The notes under the pieces are model-generated. The model ran no database searches and was not told where the DNA came from. It saw only the letters and a program-made list of their open reading frames with translations. The position numbers and the translations under genes were made by a program. Shown here piece by piece: positions 1 to 8,189 of a stretch of DNA of 64,000 nt. Position 1 is the first letter of the stretch, and every line of letters starts with the position of its first letter. Source of the stretch: RGIG4079 sp045531405 (lineage in GTDB: Bacteria; Bacteroidota; Bacteroidia; Bacteroidales; Muribaculaceae); assembly GCA_045531405.1 (NCBI GenBank), contig JAZSDX010000009.1:1-64000 (forward strand), written 5' to 3'.

Positions 1-2
1 GA

Positions 3-113
3 CTAATTGAGCAGAGTCAGTTTGATGCTGTTCAAGCTAAAATCAATCGAAGACCTCGAGAAAAACTAAATTTTTCTTCTCCAAAAATTGAATTCTTCAA
101 ATTATTAAAATAA
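3..113 (+). CDS. IS30-family transposase, C-terminal end (cut by window start)
   Basis: The frame is open from the first bases and stops with TAA at 111-113. The last residues read QFDAVQAKINRRPREKLNF followed by SSPKIEFF, which is the typical end of IS30-family DDE transposases (an NxRPRKxLxFxxP motif). Only about 36 residues are visible, so completeness of the element cannot be judged. The right end of the insertion sequence probably lies in the next 20-40 bases (around 118-140), but the opposite inverted repeat is outside the window and the boundary is not provable here. The family call is from motif recognition. Confidence 0.75.
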   Translation, partial: LIEQSQFDAVQAKINRRPREKLNFSSPKIEFFKLLK

Positions 114-186
114 TTTTGCACTTGCTTGTTGACTCTACACAAAGATAATTTTTCAATTTTAATTATTTATTGTGAATTATTTGCAT

Positions 187-194
187 TATCTTTG
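187..194 (+). promoter_or_regulatory. Bacteroidetes -7 promoter element for leader RNA copy 1
   Basis: TATCTTTG matches the Bacteroidetes -7 consensus TAnnTTTG exactly. No clean TTTG -33 box lies at the right spacing. It would start transcription near 200-203, directly before the first hairpin of the structured leader (209-228). Confidence 0.55.
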
Positions 195-202
195 TGGTAA
201 TA

Positions 203-480
203 AACATTGAGGTTGTAGAGACAGCCTCCGATTAAATAAAAACTGATAGAATAATCTATCAAAAGGTGTTATTGAAATTTTATCTTCTAATTCCAAACTT
301 GGCGGTTTGAATCTACACGAAGATAACATGACGATGACACCTACATCGGTAGTTATATACCGACCCGTGAGGGTAATAGTATATATAACCAATCGGTGTG
401 GGGCTGTCGTCTTATCCGTGTAGAAGGTACGCCAAGACCTGGAATTAGGATAAGATTAGATACAATCCTCACACCTTTTT
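203..480 (+). ncRNA. Structured leader RNA, copy 1 (candidate cis-regulatory RNA)
   Basis: Stems seen by eye. Hairpin GAGGTTGT/ACAGCCTC (209-216/221-228, loop AGAG). Hairpin GATAGA/TCTATC (245-250/255-260). Module 1: outer stem AGGTGT/ACACCT (264-269/337-342), inner stem TTATCTTC/GAAGATAA, apical stem CAAAC/GTTTG (294-298/305-309) closing the six-base loop TTGGCG (299-304). Hairpin TATATAC/GTATATA (354-360/379-385) capped by ACCC-GTGA-GGGT. Module 2: CTTATCC/GGATAAG (411-417/448-454) and AGGT/ACCT (425-428/437-440) with a loop holding CGCCAA (430-435), complementary to the module 1 loop. Helix GGTGTGGGG/CCTCACACC (395-403/467-475) encloses module 2 and is followed by six T. A homologous architecture with compensating changes lies at 30559-30803 on the minus strand. 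It leads into the surface protein gene at 557. Function unknown. Confidence 0.7.
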
Positions 481-556
481 TATATATAAACTTTAACCGT
501 TTCGCCGAGGATTGAGAAACAAAATAACGATGACACATAACTCAAATTCTAAAAAT

Positions 557-3487
557 ATGAAACAGAAAATTAAGCAAACGCTGATGGCAATAGTGGGACT
601 ATTGCTCAGCACAAGTGCTTTTGCTCACGACTTTGTTGTCGATGGAATCTATTACTACATTACCGATGCAACAGCCAAAACTGTCGCAGTGACGCACAGG
701 GGTAGTTATGGCTCTGAATATTCTAATGAGTACACCGGTTCAGTTACAATCCCCTCATCAGTAACTTATAGTGGCACTACATATTCAATAACATCAATTG
801 GCAACTATGCGTTTAGTAGTTGTAGAGATTTAACCTCAATCACTATACCTAATTCTGTAGACTCGATAGGCAACGCTCCATTTATGAACTGCGAGAGCTT
901 GACAGAGATAAAAGTAATCAGTGGCAACACTAAATATGATTCACGAGAGAATTGTAATGCTATTATTGAAACTGCGACAAATACACTAATCGTAGGTTGT
1001 AAAAATACTATCATCCCCAATTCTGTTACATCAATTGGCAACTATGCGTTCTATGGGTGCACCGGCTTGACCGAGATAACTATCCCCAATTCCGTAATTT
1101 ATATTGCCTACTATGCATTCTATGGTTGTAGTGGCTTGACCAAGGTTACAATAGGAAATTCCGTAACTGAGATTTACGACGGGGTGTTCATGGCATGCAC
1201 CAACTTGACAGAGGTTAATTATAATGCAGAAAACTGCACTTCAATGGGTTCATCATCTTATCCTGTTTTCTATGGTTGTACAAATCTTAAAACTGTTAAT
1301 ATAGGGAATAGTGTAAAAACAATACCAAGTTCTGCATTTAAAAATTGCACCAGCTTGACCTCGGTTACTATCCCTAATTCTGTAACCTCGATTGACAACT
1401 ATGCGTTTGATAATTGTAATAATTTAGCCGAACTAATAATTGAAGATGGAAAAGATACATTATCATTTGGATATAATTACTACTACAGTTCTTCTTATAC
1501 TACAGGTTATGGTCTATTTTATGATTGTCCGCTTGAAAAAATATATCTTGGGCGTAATTTAAATTATGAATCAAGTTACAGATATGGTTATTCTCCTTTC
1601 TACAATATAAAAACACTAAAAGAAATTACAATAGGTAATTCCGTAACCTCGATTGGCTACTATGCGTTCTTTGAGTGCTCCGGTTTGACATCAGTAACTA
1701 TCTCCAATTCAGTATCCGAGATTGGCAACTATGCGTTCTGTGGTTGCATCGGTTTGACCTCAGCAATTATCCCCAATTCGGTCTCATCAATTGGCAACTA
1801 TGCGTTCGATGGTTGCAATAATCTTAAATTAGTTATCAATTTATCAGAACTAACATTTAGTATAGGGTCTTATTATTATGGTTGTATTGCATACTATGCT
1901 GACCGTGTTATAAATGCCCCTAATGGTTCAATTTTTGATGATTTTGTTTTCTCCAAAGAAAACAATGTAAACAAATTAGTGGCATATCTTGGTAACGACT
2001 CCGAATTAATATTGCCAACTGATTTCAATGGAGAAAATTATGAGATTGCGAGTGGTGTGTTTAGTGGTTACAGTAATTTAGCTTCAGTAACTATACCTAA
2101 TTCCGTAACATCAATTGACAATTATGCGTTCTATGGTTGCAGTGGTTTGATCTCGGTAACAATTGGCAGTGGAATATCTACTATTCCAAGTTATGCTTTT
2201 AGTCCAAAACCAATAAAAACTATTTGGTTAACAAATACGCCTCCAAGTGGATATGAAAATGTTGCAGGTACAGTAAACTATGCGGCGAATGACCAATATT
2301 CATCATTATCAAATGTAGTGGTATATCCTTATTTGAGTTCTATGTTTGAAGTTGATGGGGTAAAATATGTGCCGGTAAGTCCTTCGGAACGTACTTGCGA
2401 TGCTATTGATTGTGCATACAAAACTACTATTGATTCAGTACATATTGGGAAAACTGTATCATATAAAGGCATTGCAATGAATATTGAAAATGTAAATCAT
2501 TACACATTTTATAAAAACAATTATTTGAATAAAGTTACTATCGACGATGAATTTAGCGGCTTATTTGGTGATTTTGCTTTTGCTGAATGTCGCAATATTG
2601 ATGGAATTGAAATACCAAATAAAGTAAAATCTATCGGTTCAAATTGTTTTGAGGGTTGTGAAAAATTAGAATATGCAATTATTGGCACTTCAATCCCTGC
2701 AATAAATAACAATACATTTAATCGTTGTTCTTCGTTAGCTGAAATTGAGATACCTAAAAATGTAGAATCGGTAGGTAATTTTGCATTTGGTGGATGTAAA
2801 GCTCTTGAACAAGTGTCAATTGCAAATCGTGAAACGGTAATAAACTTAGGTTCAAATGACTCAAACCCTCTGTTTGTTGATTGCCCTCTTTATTCAGTGT
2901 ATATTGGAGGAAATATATCTTATAACACTGCCGATACATGTGGCTATTCCCCTTTTTATAACAATAAAACATTGAGAGCTGTTACTATATCCGATAAAGA
3001 AACAGAAATTTCTGATAATGAATTTTATGGTTGTGCGAATCTTAAAAGTGTGTCAATCGGAGATGGTGTTGAATCAATAGGAAAGTACGCATTTTCGGGA
3101 TGTTCAAGCCTTGAATCATTTGCATTTGGTTCAAGTATGAAAACTATTGGCGAAGAAGCATTTTCGGATTGCACTGCTGTTACAAAAATTTATAGCCGAG
3201 CTACAACTCCGCCTGTATGTGGAACACAAGCCCTTGATGATATTAATAAATGGACTTGTGAGTTATATGTCCCAATTTCTACATTATCACGTTATCAAGC
3301 AGCCGATCAATGGAAAGAATTTTTCTATATCAATGAAGATGCCGGAGTTGAAGACGTCGAAGTTGACAATAACATTATCGAAGTGGCACGTTATGATATT
3401 AACGGTTATCAGCTCGATGAACCAGCAAAGGGTATCAATATTATCAAAATGAGTGATGGCTCAACAAGAAAAGAAATCGTGAAATAA
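557..3487 (+). CDS. BspA-family leucine-rich repeat surface protein with T9SS sorting tail
   Basis: About 976 residues. I chose the ATG at 557 because it gives a clean signal peptide (MKQKIKQTLMAIVGLLLSTS, cleavage near AFA-HDF); upstream in-frame starts at 512 and 530 would bury it. The body is a run of roughly 23-residue LRR_5/BspA repeats of the pattern NSVTSIGNYAFYGCxxLT. The last ~45 residues (ARYDINGYQLDEPAKGINI then IKMSDG...KEIVK) resemble a T9SS type A sorting domain. Family knowledge: BspA-like proteins are exported adhesins or binding proteins of oral and gut anaerobes; ligand unknown. It stands alone behind a ~350-nt structured leader and ends at a clear terminator. Repeat number is likely variable between strains (inference). 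Confidence 0.85.
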   Translation: MKQKIKQTLMAIVGLLLSTSAFAHDFVVDGIYYYITDATAKTVAVTHRGSYGSEYSNEYTGSVTIPSSVTYSGTTYSITSIGNYAFSSCRDLTSITIPNSVDSIGNAPFMNCESLTEIKVISGNTKYDSRENCNAIIETATNTLIVGCKNTIIPNSVTSIGNYAFYGCTGLTEITIPNSVIYIAYYAFYGCSGLTKVTIGNSVTEIYDGVFMACTNLTEVNYNAENCTSMGSSSYPVFYGCTNLKTVNIGNSVKTIPSSAFKNCTSLTSVTIPNSVTSIDNYAFDNCNNLAELIIEDGKDTLSFGYNYYYSSSYTTGYGLFYDCPLEKIYLGRNLNYESSYRYGYSPFYNIKTLKEITIGNSVTSIGYYAFFECSGLTSVTISNSVSEIGNYAFCGCIGLTSAIIPNSVSSIGNYAFDGCNNLKLVINLSELTFSIGSYYYGCIAYYADRVINAPNGSIFDDFVFSKENNVNKLVAYLGNDSELILPTDFNGENYEIASGVFSGYSNLASVTIPNSVTSIDNYAFYGCSGLISVTIGSGISTIPSYAFSPKPIKTIWLTNTPPSGYENVAGTVNYAANDQYSSLSNVVVYPYLSSMFEVDGVKYVPVSPSERTCDAIDCAYKTTIDSVHIGKTVSYKGIAMNIENVNHYTFYKNNYLNKVTIDDEFSGLFGDFAFAECRNIDGIEIPNKVKSIGSNCFEGCEKLEYAIIGTSIPAINNNTFNRCSSLAEIEIPKNVESVGNFAFGGCKALEQVSIANRETVINLGSNDSNPLFVDCPLYSVYIGGNISYNTADTCGYSPFYNNKTLRAVTISDKETEISDNEFYGCANLKSVSIGDGVESIGKYAFSGCSSLESFAFGSSMKTIGEEAFSDCTAVTKIYSRATTPPVCGTQALDDINKWTCELYVPISTLSRYQAADQWKEFFYINEDAGVEDVEVDNNIIEVARYDINGYQLDEPAKGINIIKMSDGSTRKEIVK
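790..2200 (+). repeat. Tandem LRR-coding repeats inside the BspA-like gene
   Basis: Near-identical DNA blocks recur within the gene, for example the segment reading TCAATTGGCAACTATGCGTT around 795-815, 1030-1050 and 1788-1808, with close variants near 1388, 1650, 1725 and 2112. Spacing is a multiple of the ~69-bp module (23 codons) with longer insertions between some modules. These are coding repeats and could recombine. Confidence 0.65.
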
Positions 3488-3561
3488 AGAAGTCGAATCT
3501 TTTCATAAAGTTATTGCTAATAGCAATAGATATAAAATCCTACGTTCACTAAAATGACATT

Positions 3562-3596
3562 AAGGCTATTGGGTTGATGCTAAATAGCCTTTTTTG
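3562..3596 (+). terminator. Rho-independent terminator after the BspA-like gene
   Basis: Perfect 9-bp stem AAGGCTATT (3562-3570) / AATAGCCTT (3583-3591) with a 12-base loop, followed by TTTTT on the plus strand. Confidence 0.8.
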
Positions 3597-3659
3597 AATA
3601 AACATGTGTCATTATGAAAACTAATGCCATTATGTTCTTATTAGATGAAATAAATGATA

Positions 3660-3688
3660 AAGGTCGCGACAATGAATGCCACGACCTT
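3660..3688 (-). terminator. Terminator after ridA
   Basis: Stem AAGGTCG (3660-3666) / CGACCTT (3682-3688) just past the ridA stop; on the minus strand it runs into a T-rich stretch. Confidence 0.65.
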
Positions 3689-3712
3689 GTGAATGTTCTT
3701 ACAATTAAAAAA

Positions 3713-4087
3713 TTATCTCACTGCAATTACTTCGATTTCAACGAGAACTTGTTTTGGAAGTTCTTTAACAGCCACAGCCGAGCGAGCTGGGAATGGTGCT
3801 GTGAAGTTTTCGGCATATACTTTGTTCATGTCGGCAAAAAGGCTCATGTCGGCAAGGAAAACGGTTGTTTTTACTACATTATCCATCGTCAAACCTGCTT
3901 CGGCAAGAATTGCTTTGATGTTTGCCATTGATTGAGCTGCTTGTGCTTCGATACCTTCGGGAATTTCGCCTGTTGCCGGGTTTACAGGGATTTGACCTGA
4001 AATGAATACAAAAGAACCTGTGTCAATTGCTTGACTATAAGGGCCGATTGCACCGGGAGCATTGTTTGTTGCAATTACTTTTTTCAT
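3713..4087 (-). CDS. ridA: RidA/YjgF family enamine/imine deaminase
   Basis: 124 residues from the ATG at 4087 (MKKVIATNNAPGAIGPYSQA). A longer frame upstream would overlap the preceding gene and adds nothing family-like. The signature GPYSQAI near residue 17 and the conserved arginine segment FPARSAVAV near residue 104 match the Rid trimeric fold. Family role: hydrolysis of reactive enamine/imine intermediates, such as 2-iminobutanoate made by PLP enzymes, to ketoacids in the cytosol. It follows the YihY-type gene by 28 bp and probably shares its transcript, ending at the hairpin at 3660-3688. The chemistry is inferred from the family. Confidence 0.92.
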   Translation of the reverse strand: MKKVIATNNAPGAIGPYSQAIDTGSFVFISGQIPVNPATGEIPEGIEAQAAQSMANIKAILAEAGLTMDNVVKTTVFLADMSLFADMNKVYAENFTAPFPARSAVAVKELPKQVLVEIEVIAVR

Positions 4088-4115
4088 TGTTTTTTGAGTT
4101 TTTATATATGATTTC

Positions 4116-5459
4116 TTACTTGAGATTAATGTCAATATCTTTTAATAAGGTAGATTGGGCCTCGGAGTTGAAACGAGTGATAATTTCGTCAACCGATGAG
4201 TTGATATTTTTGAATTTTGAGTCAAAGTTAGGAATAAATCCCGATTCGCCATGTTGATTTAGTTTGTTGAGCGTATATGCAATTGTTAGTTTGTTAATAT
4301 CACTTGCGGGTTGGTAGCATGGTGTATCTTCGGAATTATCTTTAATAACACGTACAATGAGGTTGGCTTCGATTAGTCGTTCTATAATATCGATGGCAAT
4401 GCGTGGTGGAAAATCATATTTTTCGGTCAACTCATCGAGTGTAACAGCATCCTCTTCATTGGCAAAATGTTTTGTTATTACACACATTATCGCTAATGTA
4501 ATTTTAGTGCGATAGTCATCAGATATAATATTTATTTTATCAGAGAAATTAAAACGATAAATACTTTGTGATGAATAACAAATAGCAATACCCGATAGAA
4601 TGATTACCCATGTGAATTGTAGCCATATTAAAAGGAGAGGGAGTAAAGAGAAACTACCATAAATGGCATTGTATTTTGATACATACATTTGTCCTGAAAC
4701 AAATATCCATTGAAGAATCAAGAACCCTGTGCCGGTGAATATCCCTGCTATAAGTGCATTTTTGAATTTTACTTTGGTATTTGGTACAAGAGTAAACATT
4801 GCAGCAAAAAATAACCAAGTGAAAATATATGATGCACATTTTAATAAGATAGAGATAATGGGTGACATAAATTCAAAGTCGAAAAGATTTTGCAGTGTGG
4901 AGGACATAAATAAAGATAATCCACTTGAGCAAATCATCAATATGGGCAAAATAAGTAGCATGGCAGTATAGTCGGTGATTTTGCGCCATATACTACGACC
5001 ATGTTTAATGCCCCAAATGGAGTTGAACGCACTTTCGATATTTCCCATGAGTGAAATCATAGTCCATAACAACATCACAATGCCAATTCCCACAAAAATA
5101 CCTTGTGACGATTGTGCAAGATATGCGTCAACAAATCCAACTACTGTGTCTAACGTTTCTTTCTGTGCTGGGATATAATTGAAAAGTTGAGTTTCTATGA
5201 GATTGTGGAACCCAAAACCACGACCAATGGCAAAAAGAATGGCAAGTGCCGGCACAAGTGCCAATATGGTGTGATAGGTTAGTGCTGCGGCTTGTGATTG
5301 AAGGTTGGCGTTGAGAAATGACTTTACTGAAAGATTAAGCGTTTTTGTTAATCTAATGTACCAATTGTCGCGAGTGTCGCTCCACACATCATTCCATGCA
5401 TATTCCCACAAGGAGATTGCTTTGTTTGTTATTTTGGTGATAAAATCCATGATTGCCAT
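4116..5459 (-). CDS. YihY/BrkB family inner-membrane protein
   Basis: 447 residues. The N-terminal ~300 residues hold the YihY/virulence-factor BrkB domain with about six hydrophobic segments, including QSQAAALTYHTILALVPALA near residue 55-75 and the polar FVGIGIVMLLWTMISLMGNI stretch. The last ~150 residues form a soluble extension with a helix-turn-helix-like stretch (TLDELTEKYDFPPRIAIDII), a common addition in Bacteroidetes members. The function of the family is unsettled; the old ribonuclease BN name is not supported. It is first gene of a likely two-gene unit with ridA. Confidence 0.88.
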   Translation of the reverse strand: MAIMDFITKITNKAISLWEYAWNDVWSDTRDNWYIRLTKTLNLSVKSFLNANLQSQAAALTYHTILALVPALAILFAIGRGFGFHNLIETQLFNYIPAQKETLDTVVGFVDAYLAQSSQGIFVGIGIVMLLWTMISLMGNIESAFNSIWGIKHGRSIWRKITDYTAMLLILPILMICSSGLSLFMSSTLQNLFDFEFMSPIISILLKCASYIFTWLFFAAMFTLVPNTKVKFKNALIAGIFTGTGFLILQWIFVSGQMYVSKYNAIYGSFSLLPLLLIWLQFTWVIILSGIAICYSSQSIYRFNFSDKINIISDDYRTKITLAIMCVITKHFANEEDAVTLDELTEKYDFPPRIAIDIIERLIEANLIVRVIKDNSEDTPCYQPASDINKLTIAYTLNKLNQHGESGFIPNFDSKFKNINSSVDEIITRFNSEAQSTLLKDIDINLK

Positions 5460-5569
5460 ATATTTTATACAAATGTAAAAAGAATATATTGATTTTTTAT
5501 GCTATAAATTAAAGAAACAAAAGAAAAAATGGAGATAAGTGATTTTTTTTGAAAAAAGTTGCTTAAAAA

Positions 5570-5601
5570 TTTGCGAGGTATTAAAAATGTCCTTACCTTT
5601 G
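5570..5601 (+). promoter_or_regulatory. Promoter of tRNA-Ser(UGA)
   Basis: TTTG (5570-5573), 20-base spacer, TACCTTTG (5594-5601): an exact Bacteroidetes sigma-70 promoter, 28 bases before the tRNA. Confidence 0.8.
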
Positions 5602-5629
5602 CACCCGTAATCGAAACAAACCTCGATTT

Positions 5630-5714
5630 GGAGAGATGGCAGAGTGGTCGATTGCGGCGGTCTTGAAAACCGTTGAGGGTAACACCTCCGGGGGTTCGAA
5701 TCCCTCTCTCTCCG
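5630..5714 (+). tRNA. tRNA-Ser (anticodon UGA)
   Basis: Acceptor stem GGAGAGA/TCTCTCC, anticodon loop CTTGAAA giving TGA, long class II variable arm (GAGGGTAACACCTC) and T loop GGTTCGAATCC. The 3' CCA is not encoded. 85 nt. Confidence 0.95.
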
Positions 5715-5715
5715 C

Positions 5716-5745
5716 AAAGGAAGCTTTTTAGCTTCCTTTTTTTGT
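5716..5745 (+). terminator. Terminator after tRNA-Ser(UGA)
   Basis: Stem AAAGGAAGCT (5716-5725) / AGCTTCCTTT (5730-5739), loop TTTT, then a run of T. It separates the tRNA from the transporter gene. Confidence 0.8.
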
Positions 5746-5766
5746 ATAACCAAAAGAAAGAAAAAT

Positions 5767-6438
5767 ATGGATAAGGTATCGGAAAACCCTTTCAAAAACC
5801 GAGAACGCACCCAGTCACTATTGTTGGTCGTGGTTGCTCTATTTGTTACACTGTATTTAGTGTCAAATATTATGGCTGTAAAGGTCATAAATCTATTCAA
5901 TCTTTTTTATTTTGATGCCGGAACAATAACATTTCCATTTGCATATATGCTTGGCGATGTGTTGACCGAAATTTGGGGATATCGCACAGCTCGCAAGGTT
6001 ATTCTCATGACTTTTGTGTGTAATGTAATATTGGTGTTATGTACTCAAATAGGAGTGTGGCTACCATCGCCCGATTATCTCAACGAAACGGCAAATGCCT
6101 ATAATCATATATTTAATTATGTACCTCGAATCGTAATTGGTTCCCTTGCCGGTTTTTTACTTGGTGAGTTGTCAAATGCTTGGTTGATGGATCGTATTAA
6201 AAAAATCACAAAAGGGAAGCATTTGTGGATGCGTACGATTGGAAGTTCTGCAGTAGGGTATGTATTTGATACATTGCCATTTGTGCTAATTGCTTTCCTC
6301 GGAGTAGTTTCCACTCATGACTTATTATATATGTTGGCTTTCCAATATGTAGCAAAGCTACTCATTGAAGCTGTCTTTGGAACACCGATGGCATACGTTG
6401 CAATTCGTTTGTTAAATCGAAAAATATTAAAGTCGTAG
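5767..6438 (+). CDS. yhhQ: Queuosine precursor transporter (YhhQ/VUT family)
   Basis: 223 residues with about six membrane spans. The family hallmark is visible at residues ~40-75: NLFYFDAGTITFPFAYMLGD followed by VLTEIWGYRTARKVI. Family knowledge: YhhQ/QPTR proteins import queuosine precursors (preQ0, preQ1 or queuine) for tRNA modification. The next gene starts two bases after its stop and encodes a radical SAM protein, and tgt lies at 33878-35008, so salvage of a queuosine precursor is the sensible role. Which precursor is carried cannot be read from sequence. Confidence 0.9.
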   Translation: MDKVSENPFKNRERTQSLLLVVVALFVTLYLVSNIMAVKVINLFNLFYFDAGTITFPFAYMLGDVLTEIWGYRTARKVILMTFVCNVILVLCTQIGVWLPSPDYLNETANAYNHIFNYVPRIVIGSLAGFLLGELSNAWLMDRIKKITKGKHLWMRTIGSSAVGYVFDTLPFVLIAFLGVVSTHDLLYMLAFQYVAKLLIEAVFGTPMAYVAIRLLNRKILKS

Positions 6439-6440
6439 CG

Positions 6441-7124
6441 ATGAATCGGTATGCAGTTATCCATGAAAAGTTTCCTCGCGAATTTATTCTATTACAAGGA
6501 ACAGGCTGTAGGTGGAGAAAATGCACATTTTGTGACTATCATAAAGATGTGAGTAATAATCCTTTTGAAGTTAATAAAAAGGTATTGTCGCAAGTAACAG
6601 GACGATATGGAGTCTTAGATGTGATTAACTCAGGGTCGGGAATAGAACTTGACGCAGAAACAATTAATTTAATAAAGAGTGTTGTCGCAGCAAAAAATAT
6701 TCACACGTTATGGTTTGAAATGCACTATATGTATCGTAATCATCTTGAGGCGTTTGCTGAAAAGTTTGCTCCTATAAAAGTGAAATTCCGTTGTGGCATT
6801 GAGACTTTTGATGCCAATCTGCGTGATTATTGGAAAAAAGGGGTAGCTCGTGATGTGAAAGCTTGTGATGTTGCTCGATATTTTCAAGGAGTGTGCTTGC
6901 TATGTGGAACAAAAGGTGAGTCGCGAGAGCATATATTAAATGATATAGAATTAGCAAAGAAATATTTTGAATATATAAGTGTAAATCTGTTTAACGAAAA
7001 TTCTACTATGGTAGAACATGATGAAGGATTGCAAAAGTGGTTTATTAAGGAGGTATATCCTCAAATCAAAGATGACTCTCAAATTGAAGTGTTGTTAAGT
7101 AATACCGATTTAGGAATAGGGTAG
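6441..7124 (+). CDS. Radical SAM protein coupled to YhhQ (candidate queuosine/queuine salvage enzyme)
   Basis: 227 residues starting two bases after yhhQ, so the two are almost certainly co-translated. Near the N-terminus GCRWRKCTFCDYH gives Cys23, Cys28 and Cys31. This looks like the 4Fe-4S cluster site of a radical SAM enzyme but spaced CX4CX2C instead of the usual CX3CX2C. A second conserved-looking segment is KFRCGIETFDANLRDYWKKG near residue 115. I recall a queuine lyase (QueL) in gut anaerobes that is a radical SAM enzyme encoded near queuosine transport genes; this gene is a candidate for that role by context only. Other radical SAM reactions are possible. The protein is compact, and no SPASM-like Cys cluster is seen. 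Confidence 0.72.
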   Translation: MNRYAVIHEKFPREFILLQGTGCRWRKCTFCDYHKDVSNNPFEVNKKVLSQVTGRYGVLDVINSGSGIELDAETINLIKSVVAAKNIHTLWFEMHYMYRNHLEAFAEKFAPIKVKFRCGIETFDANLRDYWKKGVARDVKACDVARYFQGVCLLCGTKGESREHILNDIELAKKYFEYISVNLFNENSTMVEHDEGLQKWFIKEVYPQIKDDSQIEVLLSNTDLGIG

Positions 7125-7200
7125 TTGTTTTGATACATATTGTTTTGTCAAGAAGAACAAAATGATATATATTTGTAATTTCAATTTTCAAGAGATAATT

Positions 7201-8187
7201 ATGTTAGAATTAGATAAATTAATATTGATATCGCTTATTTGCTTTGTGATTGCGTCTTGTGGACAATCAAGCAAAAAAACAGACGCGATAATTGCTGATA
7301 CTGCTCAATATATCGAAGTTGAGGATAATTTGATACCTGATACAGCTTCGTCGCTTATTGATGCAGAACCGATTGACTCTGTTAAGCCGTATAATTTCAT
7401 AACAACCGATGAGGCATTGGAATATATGAAAAAGTCAATCCATGCCGATAAATATTCCGAAGGGATATTGCCTCAAATGGCTAAAGATTGTTTGCCATAC
7501 GCAAGTAAATTGCTCAATAGTCCTTATCAACGCTTTATTGTAGTTGACAAACATCGCATGCGTGTTATTCTATTTGATCGATATGGTCGAGAGGAGAAAA
7601 ACTATAGAATGGCATGTGCTAAAAATTATGGTTCAAAGCACCAAAAGGCTGATTCTCGCACGCCCGAGGGATTTTTCTCGGCACAAGGTGTGTATGATAG
7701 CACTGATTGGTTGTTTAGAGACGACAATGGAAAAGTTAATCCCAAGAAAGGTCAATTTGGCCCAAGATTTATTCGTTTGAAAACTCCTGTTACATCACAA
7801 ATTGGTATTCATGGCACATGTGCTCCGTGGTCGATTGGAGCTCGTTGCAGTCATGGTTGTATTCGCATCAAGAATGAACAAATATTGGAACTCATTGAGT
7901 ATGTCGAAGTGGGCATGCCTATTATTGTAAGTCCGAGTTTGAAAGATACAAAAGTTAATATGGCAGAGGGGTATGATATCCCATGGATTAGCACTAATGG
8001 AAAACCTATTTATAAATATGAGTATGTCGATATCATTAAGCAAGATTCAATTATCGACACATTGAAAATTGATTCGGTTGTAGAAGCGAAAGCCATTAAT
8101 ATTGATAGTGTGAAAGTAAATGACACTACCTATGCCGATACAATCAATTCGCAACAAAATATAGGGAAGACAGATTCTATAAAGTAA
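7201..8187 (+). CDS. L,D-transpeptidase (YkuD domain) lipoprotein
   Basis: 328 residues from the ATG at 7201. This start puts a lipobox (FVIASC) at the end of a hydrophobic signal, so Cys18-19 would be lipidated; an upstream in-frame start at 7162 would lengthen the signal oddly. The YkuD catalytic signature is complete: IGIHGT followed by SHGCIRI with the nucleophile Cys near residue 218. Family role: periplasmic formation of 3-3 peptidoglycan cross-links or attachment of proteins to peptidoglycan. A low-complexity acidic tail (many IDSVK-like units) follows the domain. A close paralogue lies at 31776-32738. Its stop is directly next to rnpB on the other strand. Confidence 0.88.
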   Translation: MLELDKLILISLICFVIASCGQSSKKTDAIIADTAQYIEVEDNLIPDTASSLIDAEPIDSVKPYNFITTDEALEYMKKSIHADKYSEGILPQMAKDCLPYASKLLNSPYQRFIVVDKHRMRVILFDRYGREEKNYRMACAKNYGSKHQKADSRTPEGFFSAQGVYDSTDWLFRDDNGKVNPKKGQFGPRFIRLKTPVTSQIGIHGTCAPWSIGARCSHGCIRIKNEQILELIEYVEVGMPIIVSPSLKDTKVNMAEGYDIPWISTNGKPIYKYEYVDIIKQDSIIDTLKIDSVVEAKAINIDSVKVNDTTYADTINSQQNIGKTDSIK

Positions 8188-8189
8188 AA

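Noticed and set aside
790..2200. Regularly spaced near-identical DNA blocks that could suggest a CRISPR or VNTR array
   Set aside because: They are in frame, encode LRR_5 modules of one long protein, and the spacing is a codon multiple.
3614..3935. Plus-strand open frames opposite ridA
   Set aside because: They mirror the ridA coding sequence and have no family-like features.
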